Counted from the first letter of the stretch, positions 31,831 through 41,658 are shown. The stretch is DNA of 64,000 bases from Pycnococcus provasolii (GCA_938743325.2 OW568899.1:62001-126000); one strand, 5' to 3'. Notes: generated by a model not told the origin, from the letters alone. Made by a program: numbers and translations.

Positions 31831-32322
31831 TTAAGGGCGCCTATTTCCCATGAAGAACCACTGCCAATCGCCTTTAAACTGCCTCAGGCAGTTGAACACG
31901 TACACGCTCCCGCCGAGCCATCCGGTCGTCATCATCGCGACCGTCCACGCGGCTGCCGCGACTTTGCTTCCTTCGCGGAACCAGATCCACATTGAGAACA
32001 CCGTGAATCCGACGTACAGGTCGACGAGGGAGACGACGCCCCAAGGGTTGGAGAGCAGCCACGTGATTTGCTCGCCGAAACTCCCTGTTGTCGCCGATAT
32101 CGCCCAAGCGATGACGACGAACATGACCAGGGAACCCATTGCGGTAAGAATCCGCGCCCCGGTAACGCTGAGAGAGTTCCGCGACGACCACATCCCCTGC
32201 TCGTTCGACGAACGACCAGGAGGAGAGGGATTTGTGCGCGCGTACGACGTGAGCAAACTGTCCTCCTCCTCCACCTCACGTCCACCACCAGGCGAGTTCT
32301 CATGAGCCAATGCACCCCACAT
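31831..32322 (-). CDS. Small multi-pass membrane protein, DUF1475-like
   Basis: 163 residues from the ATG at 32322. An upstream open stretch of Ala-Ser repeats starts at a non-ATG codon and is not accepted as coding. After an acidic, Ser-rich N-terminus come about three or four hydrophobic helices: ILTAMGSLVMFVVIAWAISA, then NPWGVVSLVDLYVGFTVFSM, then AAAWTVAMMTTGWLGGSVYV. The NPW...D-Y/F...W-x-x-x-KE/RE pattern and the glycine before the last helix resemble the plant/algal DUF1475 family, whose function is not known. The family assignment is moderate. That this is a real gene is supported by its membrane topology, its ATG and its placement. Confidence 0.6.
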   Translation of the reverse strand: MWGALAHENSPGGGREVEEEDSLLTSYARTNPSPPGRSSNEQGMWSSRNSLSVTGARILTAMGSLVMFVVIAWAISATTGSFGEQITWLLSNPWGVVSLVDLYVGFTVFSMWIWFREGSKVAAAAWTVAMMTTGWLGGSVYVFNCLRQFKGDWQWFFMGNRRP

Positions 32323-32435
32323 CTTACTACGTCTTTCTAGAATAATGTCGAATGAGTGAAGTTTGCTGAACGGTAAAGTCTCTAAGGTTAAGGTACTTCT
32401 TTTGATTTTGATGCAACACCACCAAAAGTCGAACG

Positions 32436-32485
32436 CAGATGCGGATGCGGATGCAGATGCTGATGCGGATGCGGATGCTGCATGC
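32436..32485. repeat. GATGCG/GATGCA hexanucleotide repeat
   Basis: About eight imperfect copies of a GATGC(G/A/T) hexamer about 115-165 bp upstream of the DUF1475-like start. Confidence 0.85.
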
Positions 32486-32640
32486 AACGCAACCTGTGGC
32501 TGTGATGGCACGGCACGTCACGGGAACAGTCTCACAAGAGGAGAGAGAGCGTAACCCCTAATTAACCTGAGAAAAAAAAAAAAAAAACACGAGGAGAATC
32601 GAAACCCCTAAAACACAGAACTATAAACCACCCCAAAACA

Positions 32641-32688
32641 GTTCCCCAAAACTAAAACCCCAAAACAGTTCCCCAAAACTAAAACCCT
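32641..32688. repeat. Imperfect direct repeat upstream of MCM5
   Basis: Two copies of GTTCCCCAAAACTAAAACCC in tandem, the second running into an AAACCCTAA telo-box-like motif. Confidence 0.7.
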
Positions 32689-33084
32689 AAAAACAAAACG
32701 AAACCAAGGGCATATTAACGTAGACGAAACCACCTCACTCATAGAAGTACAGAGGATACTCATACATCCAGAGGACAGAGACGGATCCCCAACAAACCCA
32801 ACCTGTGCCACCAACCCTTTTCGGTTCGGAGAGGGCCTTTATTTTGTGAAGAGGCGTCTGGCAAAAGCGTCTGGGGCCCCCCGGAAAAAACACTCTCCGG
32901 GGTGAGATTCCCGCCTCTTTGCCTCCTATTTTTTCAGGAGCTGTTTTTCCCCTCCCCCTCCAGGACCACCTCCCCCGACCCTTTTCCCCCCCGCCTATGT
33001 GAACGGACTTTCCCGCCCCATCAATCCCAACTTCCCATCACTTTTCTCATCACTCTCATCATCCCTCTCTGATATCACACCATA

Positions 33085-35454
33085 ATGTCCGGCTGGGACG
33101 AGGGTAACGTGTACTACAGCGATCAGAGGTACCTCGCCTCAGGAGAAGATGGCGATGGGAATCCTCTTAATGGTCCAACCAATATGGACCCGGTATTGGC
33201 ACGCTCGCGATTTGCGGAATTCATTCGCAACTTTCAAGGGGCACCGGGGGCGGCGGGGGCGGGGGGTAATGGCACTGCCGGTGCTGCGGGTGCTGGTGCC
33301 ACCTCAGGTGGTGATGATGCCTTACATACCAACGCTCTGGGGGGATCCGACCACGTGTCTACGGCGTTCATCTACCGAGACGCACTACTTGCCGCACGTA
33401 CGCGACTACGCGTCAAAATGGAACACATGCAGCAGTTCGACAAAGACCTCGCGGAGTGCCTCATTGAAAGACCGTCGGAGTACCTCGAACAGCTCGAACT
33501 TGCCGCCGCGGACGTACTCGCAGCTTCCAGGCACAGAGAAGATAACGGGGAAGAGCCGGAACGAACGCCCGTGCAGGTGCTCCTGTACAGCGACAGCCAG
33601 TTCGGACCGTCCACCATGCGAAACCTCACGTCGGAGAACGTCACCAAACTTGTGCGCGTCTCTGGTATCGTCATCGGTGCAAGCAAGGCGAAGGCGAAGG
33701 CGACCGCCATATGCGTCAGGTGCAAGGACTGCCTCGGAGTCATGTTCTGCCCGTGCAAGCCGGGATTCGGGGGCGTGCAGCTCCCGCGCACGTGCAACCT
33801 AGCCAACAACGTCGAGCCGGGAGCAAAGCCGTGCTCGCTCGACCCTTGGGTCGTGGAGCCGGAGAAAAGCCAGTACATCGACCAGCAGACGCTCAAGCTG
33901 CAGGAGGCGCCCGAGTCTGTTCCCAGCGGTGAAACGCCGCGATCGCTCACCGTGGCTGTCGATCGCGCACTCGTGCAGCGCATCTCGCCAGGAACGCGCG
34001 TTACGATGGTTGGCATCTACTCCATCTTCACAAGCCAGGACAGCAAGGCGGGGTCTAAGGTGGCCTCCGTGGCGGTTCGCAACCCGTACCTGCGCTGCGT
34101 GGGCCTCGAGGCGGAGAGCAACGCCAGCGGATACGACGAAACGTTCAGCGCCGAGGAGGAGGCGGAGTTCCGAGCATTTGCGCAGCGAGAGGACTGCCTC
34201 GAGCAGATCTTCGCGCGTGTTGCACCGTCCATCTTCGGCCACGACGACGTGAAGCGCGCTGTCGCCTGCCTTCTCTTCGGTGGAGGGCGCAAGAGCCTTC
34301 CTGATGCCTCCCGCCTGCGTGGCGACGTGAATGTGCTGCTGCTCGGCGACCCGTCGACGGCAAAGAGCCAGTTCCTCAAGTTTGTCGAGCGCACCGCGCC
34401 CGTCGCGGTCTACACATCTGGCAAGGGATCGAGTGCCGCAGGTCTCACCGCCAGCGTAATCCGCGACGCCCAGAGCGGCGAGTTCTACCTCGAGGGCGGC
34501 GCCATGGTGCTCGCAGACGGCGGCGTCGTGTGCATCGACGAGTTCGACAAGATGCGACCGGAGGACCGCGTCGCGATCCACGAGGCGATGGAGCAGCAGA
34601 CCATCTCAATAGCCAAGGCTGGAATCACGACCGTGCTGAACGCGCGTGCGGCGGTGCTTGCGGCGGCAAACCCTCCCAGCGGGCGCTACGACGACCTCGC
34701 GAGCGCGAGCGAGAACATCGAGCTGCAGACTACCATTCTGTCGCGCTTCGACCTCATCTTCATCGTCAAGGATCCGCGCAACTACGAGCGCGACGTGCAG
34801 ATTGCGAGCCACGTCATCAACGTTCACAAGGAGGCGCGCGAGGCGGAGGCGATTGACGGCACCATGGACGACGCTGCCATGGGCATGCTCTCCGACGAGT
34901 CGCGCCGCGACCCAAAGCAAGACTTCCTCAAGAGGTACGTCACCTACGCACGCCGCAACATCTCGCCTCGCCTGACAGCCCGTGCGGCGGACCTGCTCGA
35001 GGGACGCTACGTGCAGCTGCGAAGCCGCATTCGAAGCCGCATTGCTAGGCGTGACGAGGACGCTCCCGCTGTGCCCATCACCGTGCGTCAGCTCGAGGCG
35101 CTCGTGCGTATCGCCGAGAGCCTCGCGAAGATGCAGCTTCGCCGCGAGGTGACGGAGGAGCACGCGATCATGGCTTGGGAGCTCTTCCACCAGAGCACGA
35201 TGCAGGCTGCGGAGGCTGGTGTGCACACGGCAGCCCTGAGCAGCGAGCAGCGAGAGGAGGTGATCCTCGCGGAGGAGGCTCTTCGACAGCGCCTTGCGGT
35301 GGGCGCTGCACGCGGCGAGCGCCTGCTGCTGGACGAGATGGTGCGAACTGGCTTCGACCCGCGCGTCGCGAAGCGCGCTATGGTGAGCATGATCCAGCGT
35401 GGCGAGCTCGAGCACCGTGGTGCCCGCAAGCTCGTCGTTCGCACGAGCGCTTAG
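33085..35454 (+). CDS. MCM5: MCM5, replicative helicase subunit
   Basis: A 789-residue subunit of the MCM2-7 replicative helicase. The N-terminus MSGWDEGNVYYSD is characteristic of MCM5. The zinc-binding Cys cluster is at about 210-237 (CVRCKDC, CPC, RTC). The AAA+ core has Walker A GDPSTAKS at 421-428, Walker B VVCIDEFDKM at about 481-490, sensor-1 AAANPPSGRY and the arginine finger SRFD at 553-556. The C-terminus has the winged-helix tail expected for MCM proteins. MCM5 proteins are usually 720-740 residues; the extra length includes a Gly/Ala-rich insert at about 51-76. The start is the first in-frame ATG. A telo-box-like motif upstream fits the known use of such motifs in plant replication genes, but that link is inferred. 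Confidence 0.97.
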   Translation: MSGWDEGNVYYSDQRYLASGEDGDGNPLNGPTNMDPVLARSRFAEFIRNFQGAPGAAGAGGNGTAGAAGAGATSGGDDALHTNALGGSDHVSTAFIYRDALLAARTRLRVKMEHMQQFDKDLAECLIERPSEYLEQLELAAADVLAASRHREDNGEEPERTPVQVLLYSDSQFGPSTMRNLTSENVTKLVRVSGIVIGASKAKAKATAICVRCKDCLGVMFCPCKPGFGGVQLPRTCNLANNVEPGAKPCSLDPWVVEPEKSQYIDQQTLKLQEAPESVPSGETPRSLTVAVDRALVQRISPGTRVTMVGIYSIFTSQDSKAGSKVASVAVRNPYLRCVGLEAESNASGYDETFSAEEEAEFRAFAQREDCLEQIFARVAPSIFGHDDVKRAVACLLFGGGRKSLPDASRLRGDVNVLLLGDPSTAKSQFLKFVERTAPVAVYTSGKGSSAAGLTASVIRDAQSGEFYLEGGAMVLADGGVVCIDEFDKMRPEDRVAIHEAMEQQTISIAKAGITTVLNARAAVLAAANPPSGRYDDLASASENIELQTTILSRFDLIFIVKDPRNYERDVQIASHVINVHKEAREAEAIDGTMDDAAMGMLSDESRRDPKQDFLKRYVTYARRNISPRLTARAADLLEGRYVQLRSRIRSRIARRDEDAPAVPITVRQLEALVRIAESLAKMQLRREVTEEHAIMAWELFHQSTMQAAEAGVHTAALSSEQREEVILAEEALRQRLAVGAARGERLLLDEMVRTGFDPRVAKRAMVSMIQRGELEHRGARKLVVRTSA

Positions 35455-35669
35455 GTTGCGCGCTTTTTCTCACGTCGGAAACGCGCTTGTTGTTTTTCTT
35501 TTTTGGGTTGGTGATTGGCGGTGGTGAGCCGCCGACAACACACTTGGCGTGGAAGGAACCGAGAGGTGAAAAAGAAGAAGAAAAAAAACGATATTTAGGA
35601 ACGAATCGGTTTCCAAAACAAACACTCACACACTCACACACACGCGCTCTCTGCAACAAAGTGCCTCAT

Positions 35670-36767
35670 TTACGACGCGCGCTTCTTCATCTTAAGCACA
35701 ACCTTGACGGATGAAGAGATGTGGTCCACGTGCGAGCCCTCCGACTTGGGCGCGGACTCAGCCACCGTTGTGATGAGGCACTCGCGGTTGATGCGGTCGA
35801 ATGTGTGCTCCGTCTCCATGATCATGTGGCTCCAGTTGGGCAGCGTGCAGTGCCAGATGCGGTGCACGAACGTCGTGCTGTTGGTGCTGTACGTGCCGTA
35901 GAGTGCGAACGAGCCCTGGTACGACGCCTTGCACTCCTTCGTCGACGCGAGCGTGTTGAGGAACAGGAAGTTGGACGTGCTGACGACGGGCGCGGCGGAG
36001 TCGGAGATGATGATGCCGTAGTAGCCTCCCGGGTCGTAGAACGCGACGCCGGTCGGGTACTTGCCGAGCGGGAAGGACTTATCTGTGGAGCCGTTCTTCG
36101 TCACCTCGAACGAGGAGATGTCCCAGACGCCAACAATCCACGGCGTGACGAGCTCCTGGCTGGACGGCGGCGCTTTGATCCACTGGAACGACTGGTACTC
36201 GCTCGCGAGACCTGAGGTTCGCATCACGGGCGTGGCAAGCTCCATCTTCGTGCTCTCGGTGGATCGCAGGTGCTTGACGTGGCGCGTGATGGACTCGTCG
36301 CGGTAGTTCGGGAAGGTGGTCTGTGCAACGCGGATGGCCATCTCCTGGTCGAGCTTGGCCACCTTCCACGTTCCTGCGAAGCAGAGCTGCGTTTTGAAGC
36401 AGTGCGCCACCTCGTCGAGCGAGCTGTTCTCCACCGCCGCTGTCGGGTCCTCGGAGCCGAGCTTCACATCCTCGTGGGACTCGTGGAAGCAGAAAACCGC
36501 GCAGTCGCCCTTGTCAGAGAAGAAGGCGATTCCTCGGTTGTTGCCTCTCTTCTGCGCGCCGAGAGGGAACGTCGTGCGCAGGAGTGCCTCGGGCGGATCG
36601 CAGAACGCGACGGGGTTCTCCTTGCCGACCGCGCTGAAGAGCTTCCATGTGCCAAGGATCTTCCCGCGGAAGTCCTTGCGGAACGCGGGTATGTCAGCGA
36701 GCGGCGAGCGGTCCTCGAACACGCTCTTGGCCGTTCCGTCGGAAAAGGAGCCGCGACGCTCCGCCAT
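35670..36767 (-). CDS. Tandem lipocalin-like (Lipocalin_5-type) domain protein
   Basis: 365 residues with two copies of one beta-barrel pattern. The first copy, about 36-185, opens KILGTWKLFSAV and closes CFAGTWKVAKLDQEM. The second, about 209-345, opens IVGVWDISSFEV, continues PTGVAFYDPGGYYGIII, then GSFALYGTYS, and closes HCTLPNWSHMIMETEHTFDR. The second copy matches the lipocalin-like family (G-x-W-x-L-x-S-F ... G-x-x-x-Y-x-x-x-G ... Y-x-G-T-Y ... PNW). That family binds small hydrophobic ligands in some members, but the ligand here is unknown. There is no signal peptide, so it is probably cytosolic. The first copy is more diverged. Confidence 0.7.
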   Translation of the reverse strand: MAERRGSFSDGTAKSVFEDRSPLADIPAFRKDFRGKILGTWKLFSAVGKENPVAFCDPPEALLRTTFPLGAQKRGNNRGIAFFSDKGDCAVFCFHESHEDVKLGSEDPTAAVENSSLDEVAHCFKTQLCFAGTWKVAKLDQEMAIRVAQTTFPNYRDESITRHVKHLRSTESTKMELATPVMRTSGLASEYQSFQWIKAPPSSQELVTPWIVGVWDISSFEVTKNGSTDKSFPLGKYPTGVAFYDPGGYYGIIISDSAAPVVSTSNFLFLNTLASTKECKASYQGSFALYGTYSTNSTTFVHRIWHCTLPNWSHMIMETEHTFDRINRECLITTVAESAPKSEGSHVDHISSSVKVVLKMKKRAS

Positions 36768-37730
36768 ACCTGTACCTCTAAGGTTAGACTACTGAATGCG
36801 AGATTGAGCCGAGGAGAGAGAGAGGAGAGGGGAGAGGCCGCAAGGAGGGGCCGGAGGGGAAGGGAGACGACTGGAGTTCCACTTCAGGACGGACTGCCAG
36901 GAAGCAAAATCGGGGTCCTCGGAGAATTGGAGTGCTCAACCACTGGCAACTCCTCCTTTGAGCCGCGCGCGTGTTCGTGTTCGTGTTCGTGTTCGTCCTT
37001 GAGGCTCGAGGAATCGGTCTTGGTGGTTGGAATCGGTCTTGCCAGCCAAACTGGGGCGGCTTAATCTGGGGCGTTGTGAAATGTGTTAGAATTTCATGGA
37101 ATTTTCATGGTTTTTTTCACAAGGGGTGTTGTGTTGTGCGTACTGGTTGGTTGGGAAATATGGATGCCTTTTTTCGTCCACGATGTCTCGTCCTTGATGG
37201 TGTGTGTGGAATCAACATCGAAGATATCACACGCAAAGGCGAGAAAAAGAGGCCCTCCTCTTGTCGAAATGTCGAAATCAGAAAGACTTGCATCGATCAA
37301 TGAGCCTAATGTAGTGCATGCAGTACTGGTAAACCAAGGTCGGTGGTGTTGCTCATACGACAATAATGCGCAATTTCAAGGAAATGAGCGGAAGCGAACA
37401 ACTAACCTATGAGAACCTGAAGTGCACTGGAATTCTCCGGAATTCAGCGAAAGCTTAAGGTCGAACGTATCGAGACGAACAAACACGACGTGAGCCGTTC
37501 ATCGTCGCGAAAACTACCCATGGACCATGGACTGAAAGAAAGCAAGTGGCGCGCGAACCAAAATTTAACCAGATACCTTAACCCCGAACAACCGGGTTAT
37601 TCGGGTTTTCCCCGAAACCCGAACGTTCCACGTGGCAGAATATTCACTTTCGGGGTTGGTTGGTGTGTGGCTGAGGAGCGAGGACCATCAGCTTCATTCA
37701 TCCGTTGGGTCTCGGAGCACGCGCAGCAGC
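36768..37730. promoter_or_regulatory. Divergent intergenic region, lipocalin-like gene and SDR
   Basis: A 963-bp gap between divergent starts. CTAAGGTTAG is at 36778-36787, only 11 bp upstream of the minus-strand ATG. Direct repeats TGTTCGTGTTCGTGTTCG near 36972 and GGAATCGGTCTTG (twice near 37010) are present. The short open frames inside have no recognisable domain. Confidence 0.5.
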
Positions 37731-38498
37731 ATGTCTATGTCCGTCGCCGTCGTAGGCGCGTCGCGCGGTCTCGGCCTGTCGCTCGCGCGCCTACTGCTCG
37801 CCTCCCCGCAAATCAACCACGCCGTCCTGACGTGCCGCGACCCGTCGCACATGCCCAAAGACATACTCTCACACCCAAAAACGCACGCTTTTCTCGTATC
37901 GGCCAACGACGAAGAATCCGTCGCGTCCGTCGCCAAGTACGTGAAAACGCACTTAAACGGCAAGCTGAACGCTGTCGTGCACGTCGCAGGCGTGCTGCAT
38001 GACGAACAAGTCTACCCCGAGACGTCCATCACAAAGGTGAAGCGCGACGCTATGATGCACTCGTTCGAGGTGAACAGCGTCTTTCCCGCCATGACCGCCA
38101 AGCACTTTTTGCCTCTCTTGAAGGCGGCGGCAGCCTCACCGGACGGCAGCGGAGAGCCTGTTTATGCAGCACTCTCGGCAAGAATCGGATCGATCGGCGA
38201 TAACAGACTCGGCGGTTGGGTGTCGTACAGAGCGAGCAAGGCGGCGCTGAACCAGCTCATCAAAACGCTTGCCGTAGAAGGATCACGTGTTAAGCCGAGA
38301 CCTGTGGTTGCCGTCGGCATACACCCAGGAACCTGCGTGACAGACCTTACCGCGCCATTCCGAAAAAATGTAGACCCTGCAACCGTGCGAAGCGCAGAAC
38401 GTGGTGCTGAGGATATCTGGAAGATTGTCGCGACTGCCAGCGCGCAAGGCGTGTCTGGCAAATGCGTTGCGTACGATGGGACAATTGTACCACCATGA
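37731..38498 (+). CDS. Short-chain dehydrogenase/reductase, CsgA/C-factor-like
   Basis: 255 residues from the ATG at 37731; the longer open frame upstream begins at GTG and is rejected. The N-terminal Rossmann motif is VVGASRGLG at about 6-14. The usual NNAG is VHVAGVL here. The catalytic Ser region is ALSARIGSIGDN, with the Y-x-x-x-K pair in WVSYRASKAALNQL, and the C-terminal block is VGIHPGTCVTDLTAPF. The SARIGSIGDN...GGWVSYRASKAALN signature is that of the C-factor-like SDR group found in bacteria, algae and plants. The substrate is unknown. Its stop is 50 bp from the convergent SET gene. Confidence 0.9.
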   Translation: MSMSVAVVGASRGLGLSLARLLLASPQINHAVLTCRDPSHMPKDILSHPKTHAFLVSANDEESVASVAKYVKTHLNGKLNAVVHVAGVLHDEQVYPETSITKVKRDAMMHSFEVNSVFPAMTAKHFLPLLKAAAASPDGSGEPVYAALSARIGSIGDNRLGGWVSYRASKAALNQLIKTLAVEGSRVKPRPVVAVGIHPGTCVTDLTAPFRKNVDPATVRSAERGAEDIWKIVATASAQGVSGKCVAYDGTIVPP

Positions 38499-38527
38499 CA
38501 TCATTGTAAATACAGTTATGTGCAATC

Positions 38528-38533
38528 AATAAA
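38528..38533 (+). terminator. Candidate polyadenylation signal AATAAA
   Basis: The hexamer lies 30 bp after the SDR stop, 15 bp from the end of the convergent SET-domain gene. Confidence 0.45.
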
Positions 38534-38548
38534 TTCACTTGTTAAATT

Positions 38549-40075
38549 TTACATTCCGCGACGAAGACCGTTCAACTCGCGGAAAAGAGCCATCGCCATG
38601 GCTTCGTCATTGTCGTCTGGCTTTTCCGGCTCCACCTTCGGGGCGCGCTCCACCTTTGAGGCGCGCCCCACATTTGGGGCAGCATCCAGCTTGTGAACAG
38701 TCCTGCCACCTCGCACCTTCGGCGCGGAGTCTGGTAGCGGCGGAGGTGGAGGCGGAGGTGGGGTACACGGCGGCGTAGATGCCAGTCCTCGTGGTGGTGG
38801 CGGCGGTGGCGCGGATGACGACGACGCCGCGGATGCACCAAGCCAGCCACGGCAGTTGCGCGCGCCACACCTGCACATCTGTTGCCATCCTCCGAAGCTC
38901 TGCATACGGTAGTCGTACGTCACCTCCTCGCCTGGTAGGATTTCACGTAGGGCGAATATGCCAATGCGCGTCTCGCCTCCGACGTTCCACTTCTGCGTCT
39001 CCGCGTTCGGGTCGCAGCTGTGGTTGATGAAGCGCGCCGTGTTCGCGGCACGCGTCGCGTCCACGACACACCCGTCGGCGAGGCTCATGATGTAGTGGTG
39101 CGCCTCAGATTGGTATTCGTCGCGAAGTCGATGTGCCGCGCACCTTTCGGACACCACCTCTCCGACGTACTCGGTGAGCAGCATGCCCGCTTCGACGGCG
39201 CGGCTGGCGTACACTCCCCACCCCTTGTCGGGCAGCTTGGTATCCTTGAGTCGTAGTCCCTGTGCATACTGCCTCCTCTGGAGTCGCATGTTGCAGCACT
39301 TATCGTCGCCGAGCGGGCAATGTCCAGGCGTGCACTCGACGCACGTCGCGACGTTGGCGCAGTGGCTGTCAGATTTTTTGGAAGCGCACCCGGGCTTTCC
39401 CACGGCGCACGAGCACGTCGGCGCGTCGTCGTCAGCAAGCGTCGGTCGTGCGATGTCGTCGGCATACCGGTTCCTCCATATGTGTTCGTACGGTGGCGGT
39501 CTCGCCCCCGCCGCCTCTTCGGACTTTTTGCGTTTGATGGATTCCGCGAGCTGGCGAAAGGGCTCGGGAAGTGTGAATTCGGAGAACGGCAGAGCACGCT
39601 TCTTGGCGTTTGAAGCTTTTGTTGTTGCATCTTCTTTTGCCTTTGCACTTTTTATCTGTGTATTAGCACAAGACCTGGTTGCCCTTTTCTGCGTCGTCCG
39701 TGTCAGTGAAGGTGCAGCAGCAGCTCCCACGCCCACGCCCACGCCCACGGGTGGCGCAGGTGCGAGCTCTAACCCTAGAATACCTGCATGATGGTATTTC
39801 ACGTCACGAGTGTTTTTTACCACGACTTCACCAGAAGAAGCAGGAGCAGATGAAGAGGCGTGTAATGACGACGACGACGGTGACGACGACGTCAGCCAGT
39901 TATAAATCAGAGGTGCCGTTTCTATCAAAGTACGATGTTTCGACTCCAATAAAGCGGCACGAGCCGCACGCTGCTCACTGAGCTTAAACGCTAAAGAAGA
40001 CTTTACTAGCGCAAGTTCTAACAAAGAAGCGTTCTTATCATCCACACTGCTAAAACGAGTACTTTTCGACGCCAT
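38549..40075 (-). CDS. SET-domain histone methyltransferase, SET2/ASH1 (H3K36) type
   Basis: 508 residues from the ATG at 40075. A cysteine-rich AWS region at about 221-263 (CSCAVGKPGC ... CVECTPGHCPLGDDKC) precedes the SET domain at about 270-393, with GWGVYA, EYVGEVV, NHSCDPN at 351-357 and EEVTYDY. The post-SET CRCGARNCRG is at about 401-412. AWS-SET-post-SET order is diagnostic of the SET2/NSD/ASH1 class, which methylates H3K36. The C-terminal tail is proline-rich (two runs), with imperfect repeats of (A/R)PKVE-like text, and has no WW or SRI domain that I can see. An upstream in-frame stretch beginning at a non-ATG codon is not accepted as coding. Confidence 0.93.
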   Translation of the reverse strand: MASKSTRFSSVDDKNASLLELALVKSSLAFKLSEQRAARAALLESKHRTLIETAPLIYNWLTSSSPSSSSLHASSSAPASSGEVVVKNTRDVKYHHAGILGLELAPAPPVGVGVGVGAAAAPSLTRTTQKRATRSCANTQIKSAKAKEDATTKASNAKKRALPFSEFTLPEPFRQLAESIKRKKSEEAAGARPPPYEHIWRNRYADDIARPTLADDDAPTCSCAVGKPGCASKKSDSHCANVATCVECTPGHCPLGDDKCCNMRLQRRQYAQGLRLKDTKLPDKGWGVYASRAVEAGMLLTEYVGEVVSERCAAHRLRDEYQSEAHHYIMSLADGCVVDATRAANTARFINHSCDPNAETQKWNVGGETRIGIFALREILPGEEVTYDYRMQSFGGWQQMCRCGARNCRGWLGASAASSSSAPPPPPPRGLASTPPCTPPPPPPPPLPDSAPKVRGGRTVHKLDAAPNVGRASKVERAPKVEPEKPDDNDEAMAMALFRELNGLRRGM

Positions 40076-40206
40076 AGTGAGAATGAACCAACGAAACGTA
40101 GTCCGGAGAGCTCCGAGAGCTCCGAGGAGGAGGGAGGAGGAAGGAGGGGAGGGGGAGCGGCGGCGTTGGACGGAGAACAATAATCAGAAAGCCTGCTTCC
40201 CATAAA

Positions 40207-40296
40207 AACCCTAATCCTATCTAACCCTAATCCTATCTAACCCTAACCCTAACCCTAACCGGCGAACCCTAACCCTAACCGGCTAACCCTAACCCG
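40207..40296. repeat. Interstitial telomere-like CCCTAA tract, divergent promoter
   Basis: Perfect and degenerate CCCTAA units (CCCTAATCCTATCTAA, CCCTAACC, CCGGCGAACCCTAACC), between the SET gene start at 40075 and the RabGGTB start at 40354. Confidence 0.95.
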
Positions 40297-40353
40297 AAGG
40301 CTGGAGTTCTTTCTGCCTTTTTGGTCATTCCATTCTATTCCGGATTTCAGGGG

Positions 40354-41439
40354 ATGAATATGGCGTCTCATCAACATCTCCCTAACGTAGTAGTCGACGA
40401 CGATGACCTTGGAGTACTTGCTGGTGGTGGTGGTGGTATCCGTGGTGGTCTCATGGGGGGAAGCAGCCCTGGTGGTGGTCTTTTGGTTGACCTTCACGCG
40501 TCGTACTTAGCCACGAGTGCGAGTGTCGAGGCAAGTACGACTGTTTTCGAGCTCGCGGCGGCTAGTCACCTACGCATGTCAGGCGCGTACTGGGGACTCT
40601 GCGCGCTCAGCTTAATCAGAAAAACTAACGCAATGGACACAAACGCGCTCGTCGAGTGGGTTGCGTCCTGCCAACACAGCGACAGCGGAGGATTCGGGGC
40701 GGATACCAACCACGACGCACACATACTCTACACGCTCTCGGCGGTCCAAATTCTTGCCATCGTTGACCGCATGGACGCAATCGACGTAAAGGCGGCGGCA
40801 GACTACGTCGCCGCGAGGCAGTGCGCCGACGGGTCGTTCACAGGAGACGAGTGGGGGGAGCGGGACACAAGGTTCAGCTACTGTGCCGTCAGCTGTCTCG
40901 CTCTCCTTGGCAGGCTCGACGCCATCGACGTCGACGCCGCAACGACGCACGTGATGAGCTGCATGAACTTCGACGGTGGCTTCGGGTGTGTGCCCGGCGG
41001 TGAGAGCCACGCAGGCCAGGTGTTCACCGGAGTTGGCGCACTTTCGATCATCGATCCGCAGTTGCGCATGCTGAGCGAGGCGCAGAAGCGCACGATGGCT
41101 GCGTGGCTTGCGGAGAGGCAGACGTCCAAGGGCGGATTCAACGGACGACCGGAGAAGCTTCCTGACGTCTGCTACAGCTGGTGGGTGTTAAGCGCGCTCG
41201 CTTGTTTGGGAAAGCTGCACTACGTCGACGGTTCTAAGTTGCGCGCTTTTGTGCTCGGTTGCCAGAACGACGAGCGCGGCGGCATCAGCGACCGTCCTGA
41301 TGACGAGGCTGACGTTTACCACACGTTTTTCGGCATCGCGGGCTTAAGTTTGTTGGGTTTGGATACGGACGTCGTGGACGCGGTGGATGCGAGGTTCGCG
41401 TTGCCTGAAAAGGTCGTCGAACGCATACTTCTTCGCTAA
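40354..41439 (+). CDS. RABGGTB: Rab geranylgeranyltransferase beta subunit
   Basis: 361 residues from the ATG at 40354. The catalytic beta subunit attaches geranylgeranyl groups to Rab GTPases, with an alpha subunit and REP. It is an alpha-alpha barrel of internal repeats, each with a GG(F/I) turn: SDSGGFGADTN, ADGSFTGD, FDGGFGCVPGGESHAG, SKGGFNGRPEKLPD and ERGGISDRPDDEAD. The zinc ligands are visible as Asp and Cys in LPDVCYSWW and His in DVYHTFFG. GGESHAGQ is the characteristic prenyltransferase beta-subunit motif. The length matches the family (about 330), with a short Gly-rich N-terminal extension. No CaaX-type extra domain is present. Confidence 0.95.
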   Translation: MNMASHQHLPNVVVDDDDLGVLAGGGGGIRGGLMGGSSPGGGLLVDLHASYLATSASVEASTTVFELAAASHLRMSGAYWGLCALSLIRKTNAMDTNALVEWVASCQHSDSGGFGADTNHDAHILYTLSAVQILAIVDRMDAIDVKAAADYVAARQCADGSFTGDEWGERDTRFSYCAVSCLALLGRLDAIDVDAATTHVMSCMNFDGGFGCVPGGESHAGQVFTGVGALSIIDPQLRMLSEAQKRTMAAWLAERQTSKGGFNGRPEKLPDVCYSWWVLSALACLGKLHYVDGSKLRAFVLGCQNDERGGISDRPDDEADVYHTFFGIAGLSLLGLDTDVVDAVDARFALPEKVVERILLR

Positions 41440-41574
41440 AAGCAGCCTGAAAAACCTGAGAAAAACAAACAGCGTGAATTGTGAAGTAACATACCTTTAA
41501 GGCTTTAAGAGCACCACCGGTCATCGTCATCGATCGAGACACACACACACCGGTCATCGAGACTACATCACCCG

Positions 41575-41658
41575 AAACCCGTAACCCTAACCCTAAACGT
41601 AACCCGTAACCGTAACCGTAACCGTAACCCGTAACCCGTAACCCTAACCCTAACCCGT
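41575..41658. repeat. Interstitial telomere-like tract upstream of the amine oxidase
   Basis: CCCTAA units interspersed with ACCCGTA and AACCGT variants, ending 62 bp before the ATG at 41721. Confidence 0.95.

Larger units (their letters stand above)
32323..33084. promoter_or_regulatory. Shared upstream region of the DUF1475-like gene and MCM5
   Basis: A 762-bp divergent gap. CTAAGGTTA is at 32382-32390, 60 bp upstream of the minus-strand start. A-rich sequence near 32540-32720 contains repeated AACAGTTCCCCAAAACTAAA units and one AAACCCTAA telo-box-like element near 32680, on the MCM5 side. The last 150 bp before MCM5 are C/T-rich. No gene is seen. Confidence 0.5.

Noticed and set aside
32323-32511. 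Ala-Ser repeat extension of the DUF1475-like gene
   Set aside because: It begins at GTG and is the translation of a hexanucleotide repeat; the ATG at 32322 suffices.
40207-40296. A true chromosome end
   Set aside because: The tract is short, degenerate and flanked on both sides by intact housekeeping genes.
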